Shown here: in pieces, positions 1 through 7,991 of the stretch
How positions within the stretch are numbered: the stretch's first letter is position 1
How the letters are laid out: the number at the start of each line of letters is the position of its first letter
Origin: JAJXWB01 sp046349085
GTDB lineage: Bacteria > Pseudomonadota > Alphaproteobacteria > Rhizobiales > Beijerinckiaceae
NCBI GenBank assembly: GCA_046349085.1
Contig: JAXMDA010000004.1
Location: 389,232-453,231 of the forward strand
DNA length: 64,000 bases
Reading direction: 5' to 3'
Position numbers and translations under genes: made by a program
Notes under the pieces: generated by a model
Told to the model about the DNA's origin: nothing
Seen by the model: only the letters and a program-made list of their open reading frames with translations
The model's database searches: none

Positions 1-233
1 TCCTGCGGCAGGTAGCCGACGCGCGCGCCCTCCGCGACCCAGCCATCGCCCTGAAATTCCGTGTCGATGCCGGCCATGATGCGCAGCAGCGTCGACTTGC
101 CGGAGCCGTTGACGCCGAGCACGCCGATCTTCGCGTCCGGGTAGAAGGACAGGTGAATGTTGTCCAGCACCTTCTTGCCGGCGGGATAGGTCTTGGTCAG
201 ACCCTGCATGTGATAGATGAACTGGCGCGCCAT
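1..233 (-). CDS. ettA: EttA-type ABC-F ATPase, N-terminal part only
   Basis: ABC-F ATPases of the EttA kind bind the ribosomal E site and gate translation elongation according to cellular energy state. Only the first 77 or so codons lie in the window; the rest continues beyond the left edge. The visible protein starts MARQFIYHMQGLTKTYPAGK and has a Walker A loop at about residues 40-48 (GVNGSGKST), followed by the text around IMAGIDTEFQGD that is typical of EttA. The ATG at 231-233 is the natural start. It is transcribed away from the KAP-like gene, with about 165 bp between the two. Another ABC-F paralogue is possible but the N-terminus fits EttA best. Confidence 0.85.
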   Translation of the reverse strand, partial: MARQFIYHMQGLTKTYPAGKKVLDNIHLSFYPDAKIGVLGVNGSGKSTLLRIMAGIDTEFQGDGWVAEGARVGYLPQ

Positions 234-398
234 GGGCTCGACTGTCTCGCAACGAGGAAGGGAATTGGCGCCGCTTTTAGACGGCGCGCGCGCGCGAGGA
301 AAGCGTTTTCGCTTTCCCGCTGGAACAGTCTTCAAATCGACGCATATGCTATTCATGCGGTGATTTTCAGGATTCGAACAATTGCGAAGGAGACGGAC

Positions 399-2537
399 GT
401 GGGCGGCGATCCGACCGGCGAACCGAAAGAACGTATTCCCCCGACCTTCACCGACGGCCCCATCTATCCGCCGCCGCGCAATTCTCAGCCGGGCCCGGCG
501 CAGCAGGGCTCCGGGCAAACCGGCTTGCCGCGCACAGCCGCCGCGCCGCCGGTTTCGCTCCAGCCTGCCGCCGCCCCGCCCGCGCAGCGCCCGGCCCAGC
601 CCGCCGCAGGCCAGCCGCCTGCGGCTGCGCCATCCCCGGACGCGCAGCGCCCGGTGTTCACATCCGACGCCGCCGGCGGGCCGGACGCGCTCGGCCGCGC
701 CGCCCCGCTCGCGCGGCTCTCGGAGCTCCTCGCCCATCGCGGCGCGCAGGGACCGCTGTCCATCGCGCTGCTCGGCGGCCCCGGCTCCGGCAAGACCCAC
801 GCGCTCATGGACATGGTGGAAGGCGCGAGCCTGCTGTCCACCGCCGCGCTCGCTGCGCCCGCGGGCCCATTCCTGCCGCGCATCGTGGCGCTGCGACTGG
901 AGGCGCCGGATCTCGGCGACGCGCCGGAGGCCGCCATCGCCGAGCGCCTCCATGCCCGCCTCTCGCGCGAATATCCGCATGTCGCGCAGCGCGCGGCGGA
1001 AGAGGCCGCCCATGCCGCGGCCGATCCGCGCCAGACCGCGCGGGCGCTTGCCGATCACGTCGACGAGGCGCGCCGTCGCCTGGCGGGCGAGCGCACGGCG
1101 CGCGACGAAGCCGCAACGCGCCGCGCGCGCCTGACCGAGACCGTGCTGTACGAAACGCCGGGCTCTCAGATCGACGCCTATGCGCGCGGCAATCGCGGCA
1201 AGATCGAGCCGGCGCTCCGCGCCTTCGGCTTTGCCGGCGCCGATCCGACCGCCGACTTCAAGGGCCTCGTGCAGACGATGTCCGAGACGGGCGGCGCGGG
1301 CGACCGCCTCCTCGCCTCGCTGCGCGCGCTCTGGGCCTACAAGGGCCAGAAGAAGCTCATCGTCTTCGGTCTCATCTTCTTTTTCTTCTCCTGGCTTCTG
1401 AACGCCATGGCGGTGGACCGCTCCTGGCTCGGCCCGCTGCAGTCCGGGGGCGAGAGCCTCAAGGGCGTCGCCAACTGGATCACGAACCATATCGGCCTGC
1501 TCGCAAGCGCGAGCCGGATCGCGGAATTCGCCGGCCTCGCGTGTTTCGCGTTCGTGCTGTGGCGCGCCTGGCGCTTTTCGCAGCCGCTGTGGCGCGGCGC
1601 CAGGCTGCTCGACCTCGACATCGAAGCGCGCAAGACCGATCTCGACCACCAGATCGCCCATCACGCGCAGCGCGTCGATGCGCTCTCGCGCGAAGCCGAC
1701 GCGCTTGCCGAACGCGCCAGCGAAGCGGAGAAGCGGGCGGGCGGCGCCGGCGCGAGCGTTGTGGCGCCCGCCTTCATGCGGGCGACGCCGGGGCATACGG
1801 CCGAGGCGCGCGCCTACTTCGCCGCGCTCGACTCCATCGCCTCCGGCGAGGGCGAGGGGAAAGCGGCCGGCGCCACGCCTTCGCGCTATGTCATCGCCAT
1901 CGACTCGCTCGACCGCCTGGCGCCGCAGAAAGGTCTCTCCCTCTTGCAGAGCGTCGCCTCGGCGCTCGCGCGCCCCGTTTTCGCGCTGGTCACGGCCTTC
2001 GATCCTCGCCATTTCGACAGCGTCGAAGGCGCGGGCGTGGCTCTGGGGCGCGTCGTGCAGACTCCGTTTGCGCTGGGCGGCGTCGAAGCGCCCGGCTGGA
2101 ACGCCTTCGTGGAGCAATTGGCGGGCCGTGCGCCCGCGCGCCGCGCCGAGCGCGCGCCGCAAGCGCAATCGCGTCTCGATCTGCCTCTCGCCGAGCCCGA
2201 GACGCGCTTGCTCGCCGCCCTTGCTGCGCTCGCGGGTCCCGCCCCGCGCAACGTCAATCGGCTCGTCAACGCTTACCGGCTCGCGCGCCACGACGCGCCG
2301 GACGATCTGGCCGCGCTGGCCGTGCAACTCGCCCTCATCGTCGGCGGGACGCGGCTCGAGCGCGACGCATTCGCCAAGGCGCTGACCGCGAGCGACCCTG
2401 CCGCGCCCTTCGCCGCGCCGGAGGCCGGCCCGCGCGTCGCCGCGGCGCTGCAGGCGGCGGCCGCCGCGCAGGGCGGCGCGGTCACCACCGCCTCCGCCCG
2501 GCGCGCCGGCGCGGTGGCGCGCATGTGGACGCTGTAA
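399..2537 (+). CDS. KAP-like P-loop NTPase with two membrane segments
   Basis: I take the GTG at 399 as start because AAGGAG lies just upstream and because the reading frame before it has no protein-like character. The 712-residue protein opens with about 90 residues rich in Pro, Ala and Gln. It then has a Walker A motif at about 126-133 (GGPGSGKT), two hydrophobic segments near 318-338 and 374-393, a charged stretch that could be a coiled coil, and a Walker B-like segment near 496-507 (YVIAIDSLDRL). Two membrane segments placed between Walker A and Walker B are the hallmark of KAP-family NTPases. Their roles include membrane-associated signalling and phage defence, but the function here is unknown. 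No partner gene is obvious. Confidence 0.6.
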   Translation: MGGDPTGEPKERIPPTFTDGPIYPPPRNSQPGPAQQGSGQTGLPRTAAAPPVSLQPAAAPPAQRPAQPAAGQPPAAAPSPDAQRPVFTSDAAGGPDALGRAAPLARLSELLAHRGAQGPLSIALLGGPGSGKTHALMDMVEGASLLSTAALAAPAGPFLPRIVALRLEAPDLGDAPEAAIAERLHARLSREYPHVAQRAAEEAAHAAADPRQTARALADHVDEARRRLAGERTARDEAATRRARLTETVLYETPGSQIDAYARGNRGKIEPALRAFGFAGADPTADFKGLVQTMSETGGAGDRLLASLRALWAYKGQKKLIVFGLIFFFFSWLLNAMAVDRSWLGPLQSGGESLKGVANWITNHIGLLASASRIAEFAGLACFAFVLWRAWRFSQPLWRGARLLDLDIEARKTDLDHQIAHHAQRVDALSREADALAERASEAEKRAGGAGASVVAPAFMRATPGHTAEARAYFAALDSIASGEGEGKAAGATPSRYVIAIDSLDRLAPQKGLSLLQSVASALARPVFALVTAFDPRHFDSVEGAGVALGRVVQTPFALGGVEAPGWNAFVEQLAGRAPARRAERAPQAQSRLDLPLAEPETRLLAALAALAGPAPRNVNRLVNAYRLARHDAPDDLAALAVQLALIVGGTRLERDAFAKALTASDPAAPFAAPEAGPRVAAALQAAAAAQGGAVTTASARRAGAVARMWTL

Positions 2538-2543
2538 GCGAGC

Positions 2544-2608
2544 GGACCGCGAGCCTTCAGGCTCGCAGCCCGATGCACAGACAAGGCGAGCCTGAAGGCT
2601 CGCGGTCC
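2544..2608. repeat. Perfect 23-bp inverted repeat (GGACCGCGAGCC family)
   Basis: Arms 2544-2566 and 2586-2608 are exact reverse complements separated by 19 bases. Each arm also contains its own smaller palindrome (GAGCC..GGCTC). It fills the gap between the KAP-like gene and the MFS gene and ends two bases before the MFS GTG. A relative of the same repeat lies at 20506-20569. Confidence 0.85.
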
Positions 2609-2610
2609 AG

Positions 2611-3819
2611 GTGGGGGCCGCCATTTCGAAGAACGTCGACACGCAACGCCCCCGCCTTTCCCGCGCAATCTGGGCGCTCGGCGTCACCTCCATGTTCATG
2701 GACGTGGCCTCCGAAGCGATCCATGCGCTGCTGCCGATCTACCTGACCACCGTGCTCGGCCTGTCGGCCGCGACGCTCGGCGTGATCGAAGGATTCGCGG
2801 AAGCGACCACCTTGGCGGCAAAAATCCTTTCCGGCGCCATTTCCGACTGGCTCGGCCGTCGCAAGCTGCCGGCGCTGCTCGGCTACGGACTCGCCGCCGC
2901 CACCAAGCCGGTGTTTGCGCTGGCGACCGGCGTCGGCCTCGTCGTCGCCGCGCATATCGCCGACCGTTTCGGCAAGGGAATGCGCGGCGCGCCCCGCGAC
3001 GCGCTGATCGCCGATCTCACCCCGCCCGAGCAGCGCGGCGCGGCGTTCGGCCTGCGCCAGGCGCTCGACACCGTCGGGGGCGTCATCGGCCCCCTCGCGG
3101 CGGTCGCCTTGATGCTGGCGAGCGGCGACAATTTCCGTCTCGTCTTCGCGCTCGCCGTCATTCCCGCAATCTTCTCCGTCGCGACGCTGGCCTTCTTCGT
3201 GCCGGCGGATCGCGAGACGCCGAAGGCGCCGGAATTTCCGCTTTCGCGCGCGGCGGCAAAGCAGATGCCGCGCGCGTTCTGGATCGTCGTCGCGCTGGGC
3301 GCGGCGCTTGCGGCCGTACGCGTGGCGGAAGCCTTCCTCGTGCTGCGCGCGACCGGGTTCGGTCTCGATCCGGCTTACGCGCCGCTCGTGCTCGTTGCGA
3401 TGAGCGTCGTCTATGGCGCGGGCGCCTATCCCGCCGGCGCGCGCTCGGACAAGTTTTCCGCGCGCACTATGGTTGTGGCGTCGCTGGCGACGCTTTGCGC
3501 GGCGGACGCGATCCTGGCCTATGCCTCGTCGCTGCCTGTCTTCTTCTGCGGCGTCGCGGTGTGGGGCGCGCATATGGCGCTGTCGCAGGGCCTGTTCGCC
3601 AAGCTCGTCGCCGATACTGCGCCCGAAACGTTGCGCGGCACCGCCTTCGGCCTGTTCAACATCGCGAGCGCCCTGGCGCTGGTGATCGGCAATTCCGCGT
3701 TCGGCTTCCTCTGGTCGGCGCTCGGAGCGACAATCGCTTACGCAACGGCCGGCGTCGCTGCGCTCGTCGTCGCGCTTGCCGCGGCCGTCGCGTTACAGCC
3801 GCGCGCCCCGCGCGACTGA
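2611..3819 (+). CDS. MFS family transporter
   Basis: A 402-residue protein with about twelve hydrophobic segments, the usual size of a major facilitator permease. The loop between helices 2 and 3 carries ISDWLGRRKLPALLGYG, a fit to MFS motif A. A second conserved loop reads ADRFGKGMRGAPRDALIAD, seen in a proteobacterial subfamily of unknown substrate. The GTG at 2611 is chosen because the first helix (IWALGVTSMFMDVASEA) begins only about 15 residues later, so the ATG at 2692 would cut it. No clear Shine-Dalgarno sequence is visible, since the hairpin repeat occupies the leader. The substrate cannot be told from sequence. Confidence 0.8.
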   Translation: MGAAISKNVDTQRPRLSRAIWALGVTSMFMDVASEAIHALLPIYLTTVLGLSAATLGVIEGFAEATTLAAKILSGAISDWLGRRKLPALLGYGLAAATKPVFALATGVGLVVAAHIADRFGKGMRGAPRDALIADLTPPEQRGAAFGLRQALDTVGGVIGPLAAVALMLASGDNFRLVFALAVIPAIFSVATLAFFVPADRETPKAPEFPLSRAAAKQMPRAFWIVVALGAALAAVRVAEAFLVLRATGFGLDPAYAPLVLVAMSVVYGAGAYPAGARSDKFSARTMVVASLATLCAADAILAYASSLPVFFCGVAVWGAHMALSQGLFAKLVADTAPETLRGTAFGLFNIASALALVIGNSAFGFLWSALGATIAYATAGVAALVVALAAAVALQPRAPRD

Positions 3820-3871
3820 CCTGGGGGAAACTACGCTTTGTTATGAAACCGCGCGCAGGATGCGCGCCGTC

Positions 3872-4252
3872 ATGGCGACCTTCGCTTCCATTCTCGAAGA
3901 CGTCGAACGCGACGCGGCGACGCGAGATGCGTGGAGACAGGCAGCCAGGCCGCGCCTTGGCGGATGCGCCGTCGAGACGGAGGCGCGTCCTGCGCCTGAT
4001 CTCGGCGCCGCGCGCGCGGCCTATGCGGCGCAGACGCGCATGTGGCGCGTCGCGGATGAGGCGCAGGCGCTTCCGACCCTCGAGGCGCTGCGCCGCGACA
4101 TCGCAGCGGCGCGCGACGCCGCGCAATTGCGTCGCCTGCGCCGCCTGGCGGCCCGAGCGCTGCACCCGGATCGCGGCGGCGATTGCGCCAGTCTCGCAGA
4201 CTGCAACGCGCTGATCGACGCTGCGCTCAGGACTTCTCGAAGAAGAACTTGA
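3872..4252 (+). CDS. Small J-domain-like protein
   Basis: About 126 residues from the ATG at 3872; an in-frame ATG at 3860 is an alternative. The C-terminal half resembles a J-domain: a basic helix (LRRLRRLAARAL), the tripeptide HPD in LHPDRGGD, then a short helix (LADCNALIDAAL). J-domains stimulate Hsp70 ATPase through this HPD loop. Nothing like the Gly/Phe or zinc-finger regions of DnaJ is present. The first half is unrecognised. The gene follows the MFS gene on the same strand and its end overlaps the end of the convergent gene by about 26 bp. The assignment rests on one short motif. Confidence 0.5.
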   Translation: MATFASILEDVERDAATRDAWRQAARPRLGGCAVETEARPAPDLGAARAAYAAQTRMWRVADEAQALPTLEALRRDIAAARDAAQLRRLRRLAARALHPDRGGDCASLADCNALIDAALRTSRRRT

Positions 4253-5027
4253 GCTGCCTGTCCGCCTTGGAATCGCAGGGCGCAACGACGATGTCGAACG
4301 GGAATTTCGCCTTGTCGTCGGCGAGCTTCGGGATCGTCCAGCATTCGTTGTCGGCCGAACGCACCGTCGCCGCATCGACCGGCTTGTAACTTGACGACCA
4401 TTTCGCGCCGGCGTCGCCGCACTTCTGGATTGCGGCCAGCGGCTTCGGGCCGCCGCGGGCAACGCCTGCGCATAGGCCGTCGGCCTTGTCGATCTTCATC
4501 ATGTCCGCCGTGCGAAGAAAGCGGTTGGAGGAATTGTCGGCCGGGCAATTGTCGAGCACGAGTTGCGCGCCTTCGACCCATTTGCCGCCGCGCGCGATCA
4601 CGCAACTCTGCGAGGCGCCGGGAAAGTCGGGATAGATCATCTCGCCCTTCGGCTGCGCGGCGATGGCGGCGGCCGCCTTCGCGCCGGTCAGCGCGCGCGC
4701 GCAGACCTTTGCGCCCGCGTTTTCCCAGCACGCGCCCTTGCGGGTGAGATTGCCGAGCGCCTCGTGTGCGCGCGACGCCTTCGACGTTCCGTTCCATGAC
4801 GCCTCGGCCGTCTTGCCGCCCGCGTTGACGTTGACATAGGCGAAATAATCCGCGCCGAAGATGCGGAAGGAGCCGTCGGGATCGGCCTCGAACAGGCACT
4901 CGCCCTCGATATAGCTCTTGCCCTTCACGACCAGCGTGCAGGACGCCGGGCGCTGCGCGGCGGCGACGTGCGAGGATAGAAGGCTCGAGAGCGCGAATGC
5001 GCCCGCCGCCGCAGCCACATGTTTCAT
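4227..5027 (-). CDS. Secreted protein, possible ricin-type lectin-like fold
   Basis: The 266-residue product starts with a clear Sec signal peptide (MKHVAAAAGAFALSSLLSSHVAAA, cleavage expected after AAA) and is therefore probably periplasmic or exported. I place the start at 5027; the reading frame is open further upstream, but that part overlaps the neighbouring gene and is not signal-like. It has several cysteines. The C-terminal half (DGLCAGVARGG, LAAIQKC, ECWTI, PFDIVVAPCD) is loosely reminiscent of the repeated hydrophobic/Cys pattern of ricin-B type beta-trefoils, but this is inference. It lies 20 bp downstream of the DUF4424 gene on the same strand, so the two are probably cotranscribed. 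Confidence 0.6.
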   Translation of the reverse strand: MKHVAAAAGAFALSSLLSSHVAAAQRPASCTLVVKGKSYIEGECLFEADPDGSFRIFGADYFAYVNVNAGGKTAEASWNGTSKASRAHEALGNLTRKGACWENAGAKVCARALTGAKAAAAIAAQPKGEMIYPDFPGASQSCVIARGGKWVEGAQLVLDNCPADNSSNRFLRTADMMKIDKADGLCAGVARGGPKPLAAIQKCGDAGAKWSSSYKPVDAATVRSADNECWTIPKLADDKAKFPFDIVVAPCDSKADRQLKFFFEKS

Positions 5028-5047
5028 CAAAACTCTCTCCTGCGCCG

Positions 5048-6058
5048 TCACTCGCCGGTCCGCACGATCATGATGTCGATATCGCGCGTCGGCGTGAAAT
5101 TCTGCCGCCGCACCTCGAACCTGGTCGGCCCGATCTTCTTCACGCCGGTCTCGCAAAAGCTGACCAGCGCATCCGGTCTGCCCTTGTCGACCGTCAGGCG
5201 ATAATCGCCGATCGGCCCGGCCCAGTTGGCGCCCGTCGTCAGCACGTAGGACAGCCGCCATTCGGGCGGCGGCGTTCCCTTGTTCCGGCGCGTCATCGCC
5301 GCGACGCTCTTGATGAAATCCGCGTCCGTGCAGAAGCGGGTCTGATAGTCGCGCTTCGTCTGCGCATCCGCATTCCGGTCGTTGACCGACGTCTGCACCG
5401 TGCCGCCGACGCTCGGCGTATAGCGATGCTCAATGGAAATCTCGCGGCCCGCCGGGAAGGTCTGCTTCCAGTAATAGTTCTGCTTCAGCGTCCATTCCGG
5501 CGCGATGTGATGCTCCATGCCCTTGCCCTGGTCGAAATCGTCGGCGCGCACGATCTTCTCGTCCTCGAGCTGCTTCTGACTGTCCTTCGGCAGGGCGTCG
5601 AGCGCGGCATGTGTCCTTTTCGCGCGCGGCATGAGCGGGATGTTCAGGGCCTTCAGGCGCGCCGTCACGTCCTTGCCGGCGACGATCGCCTTCTGCTCGA
5701 CATCGGCCTTGACGGGCGCGCCGTCCGCCATCGTGCGAAATCCGAGGAAATTGTCGGATTCGTCGTCCGGCACGACGATGTTGTTGGCGTCGGTGAAATC
5801 GACGTCCGGCATGGGAAAGGCGACGACTATTGTCTGGTCGGCGCTGGCGCGATTGAAGAAGCGGTAGCGCACCACGATTTCCTTCTCGGAAATCGAAAGG
5901 TCTTCCGACCGCATTTCGATGTCGTTGGTCTTGCCGAAGACGAGGCCGCCCGCGGTCAGCGCGGCGCTCGTGTCGTTGGCGCGGACCGGCGCCGCATGAA
6001 GCAGGACGACGCAGACGAGCGCGCGGCGCGCGACGCGGGGCGACCGGAAATATTTCAA
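5048..6058 (-). CDS. DUF4424 family secreted protein
   Basis: A 336-residue protein with an N-terminal signal peptide (residues about 1-27, ending PVRAND). It contains the DUF4424 core (TAGGLVFGKTNDIEMRSEDL, then IVVRYRFFNRASADQ), a family common in alphaproteobacteria and of unknown function. The full-length domain is present with no frameshift. It is the first gene of a likely two-gene unit with the secreted protein that follows. I cannot assign a biochemical role; extracytoplasmic location is inferred from the signal peptide. Confidence 0.8.
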   Translation of the reverse strand: MKYFRSPRVARRALVCVVLLHAAPVRANDTSAALTAGGLVFGKTNDIEMRSEDLSISEKEIVVRYRFFNRASADQTIVVAFPMPDVDFTDANNIVVPDDESDNFLGFRTMADGAPVKADVEQKAIVAGKDVTARLKALNIPLMPRAKRTHAALDALPKDSQKQLEDEKIVRADDFDQGKGMEHHIAPEWTLKQNYYWKQTFPAGREISIEHRYTPSVGGTVQTSVNDRNADAQTKRDYQTRFCTDADFIKSVAAMTRRNKGTPPPEWRLSYVLTTGANWAGPIGDYRLTVDKGRPDALVSFCETGVKKIGPTRFEVRRQNFTPTRDIDIMIVRTGE

Positions 6059-6124
6059 GACGGCTTCCTTCGGCTTGAGCTTAGCCTGAGAAAACAGGAT
6101 TTGTATGTGTGGGACAAGCGCCGC

Positions 6125-6652
6125 TTACGTCGGCGTCAATTGCGCGAGCACGGCCTCCAGAGGCTGCGCATGGGCGACGACCAGATCGGCCGCCGCCGCG
6201 ACGTCGTCGATATGCGCGTGCGGCAGAGGCCCGGGCGGCGGCGCGAGATCGGAGATCAGCGCGCAGATCTGCGGATCGTCGGGATAGCGCAACGGCTTGC
6301 CGTTGGCGGCGCGATGGATCTCGATCTTCGGATGCGCGTCCGAACGAAAGCCCTCGATCAGCAGGATATCGACGGGCGCAAACATCGGCAGAAGATCGCC
6401 GAGCCGCGGCGGCGGCCCATCGCGCAATTCGGTGAGCAGCGCCAGCCGCTGCTCGGAAGCGACCAGCACCTGCGCCGCGCCTGCCTCGCGATGGCGGTGG
6501 GAATCCTTGCCCGGCCTGTCCATGTCGAAGGCGTGATGGGCATGTTTGAGCGTCGAAACCGACAAACCCCTCCGCCGCAGCTCCGGAATGAGTTTCTCGA
6601 TCAGCGTGGTCTTGCCCGCCCCGCTCCATCCGGCAAGGCCGATCACGCGCAT
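6125..6652 (-). CDS. mobB: MobB, molybdopterin-guanine dinucleotide biosynthesis adaptor
   Basis: MobB is a small GTP-binding protein that helps MobA attach a nucleotide to molybdopterin. The 175-residue protein begins MRVIGLAGWSGAGKTTLIEK with its P-loop at about residues 8-17. It contains the family's STLKHAHHAFDMDRPGKDS segment and the ILLIEGFRSDAHPKIEIHR segment, both typical of MobB. Length and ends match the family. It is divergent from the DUF2478 gene, which itself converges on mobA, so the three genes form a compact cofactor group. Confidence 0.92.
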   Translation of the reverse strand: MRVIGLAGWSGAGKTTLIEKLIPELRRRGLSVSTLKHAHHAFDMDRPGKDSHRHREAGAAQVLVASEQRLALLTELRDGPPPRLGDLLPMFAPVDILLIEGFRSDAHPKIEIHRAANGKPLRYPDDPQICALISDLAPPPGPLPHAHIDDVAAAADLVVAHAQPLEAVLAQLTPT

Positions 6653-6703
6653 GTCGCGTCCGTTCTTTCTCGTTTCTCCATGATGTTGTATCTAGCAGAG
6701 GCC

Positions 6704-7246
6704 ATGGGCAATGCGGAAGCCAGCAAGGGCCTCGCGACGAGCCGTCTCGCCGCCATCGTCTTCGATCGCGACGAAGCGGTCGACGACGTCATGCGCGCCT
6801 TCATCGACACGCTTCGCGATGGCGGCTTCAAGGTCGCGGGCCTCGTGCAGGAGCCCGGCGCGGAAGAGCGCGATCTTCAGGTCCGCGACCTGACGACCGG
6901 CGAGCGCCTGCCCATCATGCAGGACCTCGGCGCGGACTCCTCCGGCTGCGCGGTCGATCCCGCGGCCATCGCCGTCGCCGCCCGCATGATCGACCGCGCG
7001 CGCGGCGAAAAGCCGGACCTGCTCGTCGTCAACCGCTTCGGCCGGCTGGAGAGCGAGGGCGCGGGCATGATCGCCGAAATCGGCGCAGCGGTCGCCGAGG
7101 GCGAGGCGGTGCTGATCGCCGTGCCCCTGCGGTACCGCGACGCGTGGAACGCCTTCGCCGACGGGCTCGACGCGCAGATCCCCGCCGAGCGGGGCGGGCT
7201 CGAGCGCTGGTGGAGCGCCCTCGCGCGCGAAAACGCCTCAGCCTGA
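6704..7246 (+). CDS. DUF2478 family protein (putative NTPase linked to molybdenum)
   Basis: About 180 residues from the ATG at 6704; ATGs at 6680 and 6683 are in-frame alternatives. The protein runs RLAAIVFDRDEAVDDVMRAF, then GFKVAGLVQEPG, LQVRDLTTGERLPIMQDLG, LLVVNRFGRLESEGAGM, then AVLIAVPLRYRDAWNAFADG. This is the pattern of the DUF2478 family. Members are often found beside molybdate transport or molybdenum cofactor genes and resemble nucleoside-triphosphatases, but they have no proven reaction. Its position between mobB and mobA supports a role in molybdenum metabolism. It overlaps the 3' end of convergent mobA by 9 bp. Confidence 0.78.
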   Translation: MGNAEASKGLATSRLAAIVFDRDEAVDDVMRAFIDTLRDGGFKVAGLVQEPGAEERDLQVRDLTTGERLPIMQDLGADSSGCAVDPAAIAVAARMIDRARGEKPDLLVVNRFGRLESEGAGMIAEIGAAVAEGEAVLIAVPLRYRDAWNAFADGLDAQIPAERGGLERWWSALARENASA

Positions 7247-7861
7247 ACGCGCCATCGCCTCGGCGCGCGCGAGATCGTCCGGCCTGTTGACGTTGAAGAA
7301 CGGGTCGTACGGCGTCGTCGGCCATTCGGCCTCCGCGACCGCATGGAGCGCGGCGTATGCCTCGACCTTGCGCACGCCCTCCGCGAGCGCGCGCGCCAAC
7401 TCCTCCTCGAGCGCGACAGGCCAGAGCGCGACAACGTGATGCCGCCGCCCCCCCGACGCCGCAACCGCAATGTCGGCGTGCGCCGCGCGCCGCGCCGCAT
7501 GAAGGCGCGCAACGAGATCGGACGGCGCAAAAGGCGCGTCGACCGACAGCGTGCAGACGAAATCGCAGCCTCTCGCACGCGAAAAACGCAGGCCCGCCAA
7601 AACGCCCGCGAGCGGGCCGCCGTCGGCGGTGTCGTCGGCAATCACGGGCAGGTCGAACTGACCGAGACGCTCGGCGTCACCATTGGCGTTCAGCGCCAGC
7701 GCGCCGCACTGCGGGGCGAGCCGGGCGATGGCGTGGGCGGCGAGCGGCCGTCCGCCGAGCGGCAGCAGCGCCTTGTCGGCGCCGCCCATGCGCCGCCCCT
7801 GCCCGCCTGCGAGGATCAGGCCGAGGGTTGAGGCGCGGTCGGCGACGTCGTCGGCCCTCAT
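7238..7861 (-). CDS. mobA: MobA-type molybdenum cofactor nucleotidyltransferase
   Basis: MobA transfers GMP from GTP (or CMP from CTP in MocA relatives) to molybdopterin. The 207-residue protein has the nucleotide-binding signature LILAGGQGRRMGGADKALL near residue 15, then PVIADDTADGGPLAGVLAGL, the acidic CTLSVDAPFAP segment, and FFNVNRPDDLARAE at the C-terminus. All are diagnostic of the MobA/MocA group. Sequence alone does not tell MobA from MocA; the molybdenum hydroxylase at the right end of the window might need the CMP form. The palindromic repeat at 7863-7980 abuts its start codon. Confidence 0.88.
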   Translation of the reverse strand: MRADDVADRASTLGLILAGGQGRRMGGADKALLPLGGRPLAAHAIARLAPQCGALALNANGDAERLGQFDLPVIADDTADGGPLAGVLAGLRFSRARGCDFVCTLSVDAPFAPSDLVARLHAARRAAHADIAVAASGGRRHHVVALWPVALEEELARALAEGVRKVEAYAALHAVAEAEWPTTPYDPFFNVNRPDDLARAEAMARSG

Positions 7862-7862
7862 C

Positions 7863-7980
7863 CGTTATTGCAAGCCAACGGGTCGCGCGTAGCGCGCGCC
7901 CGATGACAGGCTCCGCGAAGCAATCCAGGGGCCGCGACCCGGCCCCGGATTGCTTCGTCGCTGCGCCCCTCGCAATGACG
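7863..7980. repeat. Palindromic repeat, family A copy 1
   Basis: The right arm (about 7948-7980) reads GGATTGCTTCGTCGCTGCG then ends CTCGCAATGACG. The left arm holds the complement (GCGAAGCAATCC, about 7914-7926) interrupted by an extra GC-rich palindrome around 7886-7900. It sits directly upstream of mobA and between it and the outer-membrane protein gene. Similar copies are at 25798, 29611, 30458 and 37329. Confidence 0.75.
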
Positions 7981-7991
7981 GGTCGAATGGA

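Noticed and set aside
153..398. An 82-codon extension of the KAP-like gene starting at ATG 153
   Set aside because: It overlaps the start of ettA on the other strand and lacks a ribosome-binding site, whereas GTG 399 has AAGGAG.
4997..6703. A long in-frame N-terminal extension of the DUF2478 gene
   Set aside because: It is antisense to the DUF4424 and mobB genes and rich in Arg; the family starts near residue 570 of this frame.
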